Part shown: in pieces, positions 56,541 to 64,000 of the stretch
How positions within the stretch are numbered: position 1 is the first letter of the stretch
How the letters are laid out: every line of letters starts with the position of its first letter
DNA from: Nemertoderma westbladi
Taxonomy: Eukaryota; Xenacoelomorpha; Nemertodermatida; Nemertodermatidae
DNA: 64,000 nucleotides
NCBI GenBank assembly: GCA_032718475.1
Contig: JAUCBJ010008954.1
Coordinates: 43,404 to 107,403, forward strand
Reading direction: 5' to 3'
Made by a program: the position numbers and the translations under genes
The notes under the pieces: generated by a model
Database searches by the model: none
The model's input: only the letters and a program-made list of their open reading frames with translations
What the model was told of the DNA's origin: nothing

Positions 56541-57183
56541 ACAGATATAAACAGAATATATTTTTTATCACTTGTAATCGTTTGAATGTTAGTACTGTGT
56601 CCTATAAATTTATAAGATAGTGGCGCACATTGACCGCAAGGAAAAATTGTGATCTTCAGTGCAAATTAACCGCAGGGAAATAAAGTCTCGTTTATTATTT
56701 TGATTAGAAAACAGCACCACTGAAACGAGCTCCTTTCCCAATGTTTTCAATCAAATTAACTTCATATTTCAAACCCACTAAACATACATTTGGTGTTTGC
56801 AGTCACTTTGCGCCATTGAGTCAGCGAAATGCTTCAGTTAGGAAATATCGGAATTATTGAGCATATAAATAAGCAAATATGAATTTTTAAAATTAAATGA
56901 GACGGGCTTAGCTACTTAAAATTTGTGGGGCGAGCCACGAAAGTAAGCGAGCATAGCATGCGGGTACCACTAACTCAATAGGTGTGTATGTCGCGTTCAA
57001 TTTTAAACGTTAATTTCTCGGCCAATCCTCGATGAAATCTAACCAAACTTTGTACACGTCATGTTATTTGGTAAAAGTTTAGAAATTTTCCATGTTGAAT
57101 TTGCGTGTGGCCTTGATTACGGTAAGAAAACAGCATTTTTCTGTCAGCCCTTTAATGGAAATTAATTATTTTCCAGTATAGAT

Positions 57184-57480
57184 TTAAATAATTATACTTA
57201 AATTACTAAAAAACAATAATAACAAAGCAAGAAAACTAGGGGTGGGGGTGCAGGAGGCGGATAGCGTCTGGGCAAGGTGGCTGGGCGCCAGTGGTTCCGC
57301 CACCGTCGCGTCCCACGTGAGGAACCGTCCGCGGCTCCACGCGACCAGGGTGACGCCATCTACTCGCTTCCCGTCCCATCTACACAAGCGTAGTGGATCA
57401 AGCGTAGCGGGGACGCCACAGCTGATGAGCGCGCGGCGCACAATGTCGTTCAACATTGAGTGGCGCGTAAGTCTGCCAAC
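57184..57480 (-). pseudogene. Retroelement C-terminal fragment (restriction-endonuclease-like)
   Basis: The minus-strand frame reads GRLTRHSMLNDIVRRAL, then CRWDGKRVDGVTLVAWSRGR and FLTWDATVAEPLAPSHLAQT. This GKRxDGvTLv-W--Gr---WDaT----APSHL pattern is the common C-terminal piece of LINE-like elements in many invertebrates; the D...WD.T arrangement resembles a PD-(D/E)xK nuclease (inference). It is GC-rich in an AT-rich setting and truncated after about residue 70. Confidence 0.6.
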
Positions 57481-58064
57481 TTAAAAATTATACAATTGTA
57501 ATCCCCATACCCCATTCCATTATAGTTTTCAATTAGTGCAAGTGATTTACTTAAAGAAATGTGTTTTTAATTGATCTAAACGTAATTAACTTATAAAATG
57601 CCCCATCTCTCCACACCCTATACTTCCAGCTCTCCCATTCCATGGCTGGCGTGCTTGCTATTGCCTAGCTGGGAACCAGTCAAACCCACTTTACCACTAC
57701 TCGAGCCAGGGAAAGAGTAATTACATCTGTATGACATGCAACAGTGTAGTAAAGAGCCAGACTAATAAGACAGCTTGCAAAATGATTGGCTGAGTATTTA
57801 ATCGTGATTCTTTATAGAATAGAATTCGTAGAATAATAGCTATCAATTTCGTTGAGGTGTTGACGTGGTAAATTAATATTTCAGTATCAATACTATCGGC
57901 ATTAGCTAAGTTTTAATATTTCTTACAAATTGTGTCGCCTCCACGCTAATAACTATTTACATCATTGTGTGCAAAGTAGCTTCGCTTTATTTCATTTAGG
58001 GGGAATTGTGGGAGAAGAACCATTTACAAACTACAAACAGTGTTTTTTTTAATATACAAAATGG

Positions 58065-58280
58065 CCCATGTGAAGTTTTCACCAAAAACACAGGTTACAG
58101 AAGGGCTGAATTTAACCAAATCAATAAACGAATTAGTATATGTACAGGTTGTAAGACAGAAATAAGCTCTATAAAACACTTAATAAAGATAAATTTAAAA
58201 AAGTACATCTTCTTCATATTATATAAAATTACAAAAAAATGTCGACCGAAAAGTGAAAACCTGATATTCTTCAAATGGGG
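58065..58280. mobile_element. MITE, copy 2 of the CCCATGTGAAG family
   Basis: Shares its interior with 42,066-42,340 at high identity (ACAGGTTACAGAAGGGCTGA, TTAGTATATGTACAGGTT, GTCGACCGAAAAGTGAAAAC). TACAAAAT flanks both sides (58,055-58,062 and 58,282-58,289). An outer frame of 193 codons across it is spurious. Confidence 0.75.
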
Positions 58281-58519
58281 GTACAAAATTGTGTACAATT
58301 GTACAGCCGGCACTTTGCCCAATGTTTCGTTTTTCGTTAATAGGCTGCCCTGTATAGGCGCGTATTTTATTACAACAATATTGATAGAAATGGATCCGTC
58401 CATTATTGCCAACTCTCGGCTGGCAAGCTTGTTGTTATTGTTGTACTGTAACAAGTTGTTTGTTATTTCTAACTTGGTAGTTAGGAATAACGTTTGGTGG
58501 GTGAGTGTCATTGGGGAGA

Positions 58520-58610
58520 AATTATTGTCCGGGGTGCACTCGTCCGCAGTAGGCAATTATCCTCGGGGGGAATTATCCGGGGGCTAGTCCGGGGCCAATT
58601 ATTATCCTAT
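58520..58610 (-). repeat. Dispersed GGATAATTCCCCCC repeat, copy 2
   Basis: Inverse of the 56,460-56,540 repeat, with TATCCTCGGGGGGAATTATCC followed by a GGGGGC run. Confidence 0.45.
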
Positions 58611-60047
58611 CACGATTATGGAAATTATTTAAATCCAACAAATTGTTCGGTTGGTCTCCTCCCACTCTTATGGGTCTTATCTGTTATAGTTATAAAAGTA
58701 CCACCACCAACGAGTTGTATGAGTCGACTACAGTATAAAGTTGTTTGTGATGATTATACAGACACTGTGTGGGCAGACTATACACTAGTCTAGGGTGTGA
58801 GCGGATCAGACTATATATAAATACAGTACTATAAAGTTGTCTGAGAGTATTATAAAATTGGTTTAGAGTATTATAAAGTTGTGTTTATCCATATATTTGA
58901 TCGATTATGACAGCATAAATGTAGCATATTTGCACTATACGTAAAGAATATCCTCGTAAGGGAAACGCTAATAATGAGTAATTAGTTAAATGATAATTAG
59001 TTGCAAATTAAATAATTTCTGGAATATTTGCATACGTGAGGAATGCATAAAATTTATTAGTAAACTAAAAACTATTACTGTTGTATAATAATAGCCACCT
59101 AATAAATATCTTAGTCTGAAATTATTCATGATATAAATAATTGATAATGGTCTAAATTTGTACTATACCAGTTGATTCGGTTTGGATTACTTTACTAAAT
59201 AACATTTTCTACACAGAAATAAAATAATAACGCTATTTCATTTTCGTGTATTACGCACTCGTATTTACGTAAATTGCATCCCCCTTCTCGAAATTACTGC
59301 GCCTCCAAGCACTTCTCCCGCGTCGTCTAGGGGGGTCGCGAGTTGCGCGTCTCACCGCTGATTGGTTGGACGGATCCATGGTAAACTCGCCTCTCAAAGG
59401 CCGACGACTGGATTTCTCGTCGTATTTCTCAACTATAACCAAAAATTACATCAAACCTAGAGATGCACGGCATGGCGCGAACCAGGGGTAGTTCCGATAC
59501 TATGTGACAGTTTATCTCTCTAGGGAGATAAAGAGCCATCATAAATCCTGCTACTTCCTCTAGAATTCGGATAGAAAGTCAATTTTAAAGAGTAACAAAC
59601 AAGTAATCGGTACACTCCGCATTTTCTAATGCTTACATTGTATTAAATAACCACAACCACAGAAACTGGTCATAAAAAATATAAAACCTAAACCATATTT
59701 ATATCTAGGTTGAAACAAGAAGGAAAAGTAATACATTATTGCATAAATAAATAAAGTCCACCTTAGGCGTCGTCCATAAATGACATCACTTCCGGTATAA
59801 CGGGGATGATGAAGGAAATGTTATCATATGATACAATTATTTTCTATATTATAATTTGGATCCACTAGTCTTTACTAATATAATTGAGCTCTGAACGACG
59901 TTGTGATTGTAATTATCTTTTTTTAATTCAATGATAAACAATTGTTTTATAATCAATAATGTGTTTGATAATGATGAGAAAAAAAATGAATGACGGACGA
60001 GCCTAAGGGGAAACTCAATTTATATAACCTGTGAAGCGATAAGCGAA
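58611..60047. other. AT-rich intergenic DNA
   Basis: A minus-strand frame at 59,251-59,442 (63 codons, basic, with PPRRRGRSAWRRSNFEKGD) lies in a GC-richer patch and could be an exon, but I see no family and no clear partner exon. Otherwise nothing. Confidence 0.35.
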
Positions 60048-60053
60048 TTTATT
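60048..60053 (-). promoter_or_regulatory. Candidate polyadenylation signal for the CWH43 gene
   Basis: AATAAA in the sense of the gene, about 55 bases beyond its stop. Confidence 0.5.
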
Positions 60054-60107
60054 GAATGAAAACGAGAAAAATAAAGTATAATATTAGCAAACAAGCCTCA
60101 ATGAGCG

Positions 60108-62219
60108 TCAGTTTTTTGTATTGGGAATAAAATACTTAGGGGTTCCCATGTGGTACCGGTTTAGAGGCCCCGAGTTATGGCCGTAACTGAAACCCCCGAA
60201 GGCCGAACTGAACCGACGCGACTCGGCTACGTGTTCCTCGCTCACCGTCGTCACCATATCGGGTTCGCTCCTGGATCCGGGCAGGGCGAACCTCCCCAAC
60301 TGAACCTCCGTGTCGCTCAGCGCCCCGTGCGATATCCTCGCGTACCCGACCCGCACCAACCGGTTGTACAGGACGTACAGACACCAACGCTGAGCGTCGC
60401 TCGGGTCGATGTCCCGAAGATTCCCGTTAATGGTCATCTCGTTGTAATCCCGCCCGCCCGGTTTGGACGTGAGATACCCGACGTAGACGATAGGGAGTCG
60501 AGAGTTTCTCGTCAACTTCGCGATGTATTTGGCCTGGAGTTCCCGGTCGAGATTGTCCCTATGGTTACCGAAATGCGCCGTAACGATCTCAACCTTTTCT
60601 CCCAACACATCGATGACAGCGCTGATCCCTGGAGCTAACTCCCCCTCGGGAGACGGGAGCAGATGATGCTTACTGCTCACTATAGGGTACCTACTGAGCA
60701 ACATCACTCCCCACGTGTGGTCCTTAGTGGATGGCCCGAAGTCGCAGTACCAGCCTAGAGATTCCTCGAAATAGGCGCAGTTGTCGTTGTTACCCATAAA
60801 GGGTTTCGATGAGTCGGACTCGATTACGGAGAATACGTCGGCCTCGGTCTCCCGGATGAGTTGCACGGCGGCTCCGATGTTTGGGAACCCGTCATTACGA
60901 TAACCCAGACGGAACGCCCAGACGCCCACAGTGAGCGAGTCCCGACCAGTCTGCCCGGACGATTTCTTTACGAGATTCGGATAGCGAAATGCGAAACCAG
61001 CGGCTCCCAAGAGGAATACACCGATAGTTAGAACTTTTATTAGTTTATAGACCTTCGATTTTGAGGGAAATTCGAGATTCGAGTTTTCTGGTTTCAGTTT
61101 GTAACTGAAGAGACCTAGGAATATGGTTACCATCGCGACTAGTACTACCACGTCGGTGCGTTCGCGAGCGTAGATCCCGTAAGGGACGAAGTTGTAAGCG
61201 GTGACCCAAACGAGAGCGACGCCGCCGAGGAGTTTGGTAGCGAGGGCGGCTAATATGGTGGGGGCTGGGGCGCACTGGGAGGCCCGTTGGTACAGGGCCG
61301 GGGCACTAAGGGCGAGGTAGAGAACGAGGAAGATCCCAGCGAGGAAACAGGGGTAGGAGCGAGTGTAGAGGAGGACGAGGGAGGAGAGCAACGCGAGGAA
61401 CCAACCGAGTGGTTGGGAGGCGAGGGATGGTCGGATGAGTCCCAGGAGGAGCCCGAGGACGGAGGCGAAGAGGACCAGTAAGCCGTGGGGGTTGGGGACC
61501 GCACCGCGGTTGGGGTAAGGAGTGCCGCACCAACGGCAGAGAACAGACACCTCGTTACAGAACACCCACTGTAGGAACATAGAGGAACCAACAGACACGC
61601 CGGAGATGAACCAATGCTGGTTTGTGCGGGGCGATCCCGTCTGCTCAGAAGAGGCGTCAGTCTCAGCTTGAGAACCTTTTATAACCTCAGGCTCATCTTC
61701 AACTCGGAAATCATCTTCAACAATAGCGATAGAAGCAAAGAAAGCGATGGCGGTGATGAACTTATTCATCTTTTGGTGGAGGTACAAAGGATTGAAGCTA
61801 ACGAACCAAATACGAAACGTTTGAAGAAGTAGACCCCCCAACATTAACCCCCAGAAAAAGGATTTCCTTTTGTTGGCATCTTTATTCCACAGCGACACGC
61901 ACAAGAGAATTGCCATGAAGGCGTTGCCAACGGCAACCACGACCATCCGTTTGTAAACGTCCGGGGCGTGAAACGATGCGATGCCAAGGAGACAAGATAG
62001 ACGGAGGAACGCGGTACCATAACGAGAAGAGAAGGAACGATACAACGCAGGGATGGCGAGCACCAGTGGGGCGAACCAAACGGCGAACACAGCCTCGTAC
62101 CCGGTAGGGCCCAGTGCGTCCTGCGCGTACATCCATACCGGGGGGACTAACCCATCGAAGGTGGACAAGTAAACATACCCCAGAAAAGTTTCGGTAAGTA
62201 GCCGCACTGTCGGTCTCAT
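60108..62219 (-). CDS. CWH43: PGAP2-interacting protein / CWH43 homologue
   Basis: Single exon of 703 codons; human PGAP2IP has 699. The family acts in the endoplasmic reticulum and Golgi on lipid remodelling of GPI anchors; in yeast Cwh43 introduces ceramide into the anchor. The N-terminal two thirds carry many membrane segments (for example VFAVWFAPLVLAIPALY, GLLVLFASVLGLLLGLI, CFLAGIFLVLYLALSAP). The C-terminal third, from about residue 430, is an endonuclease/exonuclease/phosphatase-type domain: VWAFRLGYRNDGFPNI, VFSVIESDSS, HTWGVMLLSRYPIV, GEKVEIVTAHFGNHRDNLDR, IVYVGYLTSKPGGRDYNEM, with the family end SYGHNSGPLNRYHM near residue 680. All blocks are present and the frame is uninterrupted, so it looks functional. 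The codon use is GC-rich. An intronless form may be lineage-specific or a retrocopy, but no poly-A tail or flanking duplication is seen. Confidence 0.95.
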   Translation of the reverse strand: MRPTVRLLTETFLGYVYLSTFDGLVPPVWMYAQDALGPTGYEAVFAVWFAPLVLAIPALYRSFSSRYGTAFLRLSCLLGIASFHAPDVYKRMVVVAVGNAFMAILLCVSLWNKDANKRKSFFWGLMLGGLLLQTFRIWFVSFNPLYLHQKMNKFITAIAFFASIAIVEDDFRVEDEPEVIKGSQAETDASSEQTGSPRTNQHWFISGVSVGSSMFLQWVFCNEVSVLCRWCGTPYPNRGAVPNPHGLLVLFASVLGLLLGLIRPSLASQPLGWFLALLSSLVLLYTRSYPCFLAGIFLVLYLALSAPALYQRASQCAPAPTILAALATKLLGGVALVWVTAYNFVPYGIYARERTDVVVLVAMVTIFLGLFSYKLKPENSNLEFPSKSKVYKLIKVLTIGVFLLGAAGFAFRYPNLVKKSSGQTGRDSLTVGVWAFRLGYRNDGFPNIGAAVQLIRETEADVFSVIESDSSKPFMGNNDNCAYFEESLGWYCDFGPSTKDHTWGVMLLSRYPIVSSKHHLLPSPEGELAPGISAVIDVLGEKVEIVTAHFGNHRDNLDRELQAKYIAKLTRNSRLPIVYVGYLTSKPGGRDYNEMTINGNLRDIDPSDAQRWCLYVLYNRLVRVGYARISHGALSDTEVQLGRFALPGSRSEPDMVTTVSEEHVAESRRFSSAFGGFSYGHNSGPLNRYHMGTPKYFIPNTKN

Positions 62220-62647
62220 TTGGGAATATAATATATAATATATTATTAATCAAGTAAATTCAGAAATTATAATATCAGAAGTAGTCCTCTTACGCCCCTA
62301 CGGTAGCCCTACTGCCCTAGGTTGCGCTGCAAGCCTTAATGGATAACTTCCGGCTGTCTGGTACAGTCACAGTACAAGGTAAAGCGTTAACCAAACGAAT
62401 ATTCGAAATTGAATAAACACCCAACAGCCCAACCTGCGATCGACAGTCGACAGATCGACTGACCGGCCAGGCTGGAAAATGTTTGCAAAAATTAGAACGC
62501 GTTGTGGGTGCGCGGCGCGTGCGCGTGCGCGGAAAAGGCCAAAAATGTGCGCCGTGTGTCAACAGAGCAAGCCACATGTGCGCCAGTGCGCGCTTGCGCA
62601 CACACGGTGTGTCTGTGTGTGTGTCAGTGTGTGCGCTCTTGCGCACC

Positions 62648-62930
62648 AAAAATTACCTGTTTTCTAAACATATGCTTAAAACATTTGTAAGTGCGGAAAT
62701 TTTAATTGACAATTTAATATAAAACAATAAAATTTAAAATCATTAAACTGCAAATCTCGAGTGCGCATATTGAAAGCACCCGACCCCCTTAAATGGGGCC
62801 GGTCTTTATGTCGTCGTAAGCATTCGTGGCAGGTTACAGGTTATTTCAACTATTTCGTTTCAACAATTCGGTTTCCGTACTTACATATGTTTTAAGCATA
62901 TGTTTAGAAAAACAGGTAATTTTTTAGTTC
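62648..62930. repeat. Inverted repeat, ~40-bp arms, ~190-bp spacer
   Basis: Left arm AATTACCTGTTTTCTAAACA plus TATGCTTAAAACAT; right arm is its reverse complement (ATGTTTTAAGCATATGTTTA, then GAAAAACAGGTAATT). It may be a small MITE or a foldback structure. Confidence 0.75.
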
Positions 62931-63059
62931 AAAATTTATTACTTTTATAGGCCTACAGCCTATCATATCACTATTACTTGGCGATGTAAAACATAATACA
63001 TGTAGGCCTACTGTAAGTAATTTAACACAACTTTCGATGAATAACAATAATTACGGTAT

Positions 63060-63300
63060 TTTTTACATGGGAAAAAAAGTAGAACTTTGCTCAAATTACT
63101 TGCAAACCTTTCCTACTGCGATGCTCTTTCAACATATTCCACTAAAAATACAGTATTTTACTTTATTTTTTTCGCCGAGAAAAAAAGTAAAATCAAAGCA
63201 ATCCTATTGATTAATTTTTTTCCCTAGTGAAAAAAGTATAACTTTTTCTCCCGATTTTGGGGTATATTCGATTCGAGCGAAAAAGTAACAATTTAAGAAT
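63060..63300. repeat. Dispersed repeat, copy 2 (first near 37,160-37,390)
   Basis: Same order of words as copy 1: TTTGCTCAAATTACTTGCAA, CGATGCTCTTTCA, TTTTTTTCGCCG, CCCGATTTTGGGGTATATTC and GCGAAAAAGTAACAATT. Confidence 0.7.
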
Positions 63301-64000
63301 AAAAGTATTTATTTGTTGAAGGTCACTTTTTTTGTCAAATAATTACTTCGTTGTTTATTACAGTCTGACAGTAGGCCTATATACAATCCGCTATAATTAC
63401 AAATTCAATGCAATTTCGATTTACATTTCACTATTCTACAGATTTAATGTGTCAATTTTCACCCAAGCAGCATAGTAGGCTAATGTTGTGCACATTGCCA
63501 GGCTTATCGACAGTTTCCTTGCTTGTCATGCTCTTTTTGTATATCTTCTTACTTTTAACCAGTTAACTGCACCTATTTCAGCATAAATATCATCCATTGA
63601 TGTTTCTTCCATTGTCAGATTGTGAAATAGCAAATAGGTAATGAGGAAATTAAAAATAACTATTTATTGTACGGTAAATAAAATATGTTTTATTTATTTA
63701 CCAACCGTGCGCAGCGAGGGAGGTTAATAAGTCAGATCGAAGGGCAATAAGTTAAATATAATGCAGAAAATAATGTGTTTTATTTATCGTACAATATGTA
63801 GTTTTATTGTTAAAATCATAATTATTATTATAATTATTAAAAAATATTATTGTTTAATAAGTAATTAAACATCACTGAACATTGCGCCAGTCGCACCTCG
63901 CATCGCAATTATTCTTCGTCCTTATTGTGATTTGTTGATATCAATGGAAAGTTGTCGTTGCAAGGATTCCAAATTTGTAAATAACTATTAAAATGTCATT

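Larger units (their letters stand above)
62220..64000. other. Upstream region of CWH43 and intergenic DNA to the window end
   Basis: 62,500-62,650 is rich in GCGCGTGCGCGTGCGCGG and GTGTGTGT words. An inverted pair (62,648-62,690 and 62,878-62,930) flanks about 190 bases. 63,060-63,300 is a second copy of the 37-kb dispersed repeat. The last bases (ATTGTGATTT, TTGCAAGGATTCCAAAT) match the 32.9-kb part of the foldback element. No gene seen. Confidence 0.5.

Noticed and set aside
58006-58587. Frame of 193 codons on the + strand and its minus-strand partner
   Set aside because: It mostly overlays a MITE copy and a dispersed repeat; no family resemblance.
62479-62722. Three overlapping Arg/Cys/Val-rich frames
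   Set aside because: They overlay GCGC and GTGTGT simple sequence and have no recognisable product.

Overview
The window is animal nuclear DNA, probably from a marine invertebrate; I cannot name the species. The evidence is GT-AG introns in a GC-richer coding context inside AT-rich DNA, animal gene families (pecanex, a UGA-containing SELENOF, CWH43/PGAP2IP, a GET1/WRB-like gene), APE-type LINE debris, many small DNA transposons, long G/C homopolymers and frequent TAGGCCTA-like words.

Layout. 1-168 is a short minisatellite. 727-4689 (+) is an intronless unknown gene of 1320 codons made of three fused, near-identical 440-residue units. 5.1-6.2 kb is a dead LINE. 7,060-41,275 (-) is one pecanex gene that I could assemble as 12 exons with consistent phases, giving a 2,497-codon frame. 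Its introns hold a 3.9-kb DNA transposon, a 1.75-kb foldback element, a LINE, a tRNA-like inverted pair and three large minisatellites. 41.4-43.1 kb is a non-autonomous transposon with a 9-bp target duplication, ending about 130 bp upstream of the pecanex start codon. 47,204-47,725 (+) is a GET1/WRB-like gene. 51.1-52.2 kb is a LINE with a clean target duplication. 52,348-52,809 (+) is SELENOF with an in-frame UGA. 53.3-53.8 kb is another minisatellite. 54-58.6 kb holds MITEs and LINE fragments. 60,108-62,219 (-) is an intronless CWH43/PGAP2IP gene.

The main discovery candidate is that all three big pecanex minisatellites are tandem amplifications of the splice junction they touch. Intron 3 starts with about 33 copies of its own 5' splice site (CAG|GTAAGT). 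Intron 4 ends with about 128 copies of its own 3' splice site. Intron 7 ends with about 275 copies of its own 3' splice site. Each unit carries intron consensus plus at least 5-6 bases of the neighbouring exon, and the unit next to the exon is the real junction. Three independent cases in one gene suggest a recurrent process that copies splice junctions in tandem.

The functional genes do not form an obvious pathway. Three of them (SELENOF, CWH43, GET1-like) act in or on the secretory pathway, which may be coincidence.
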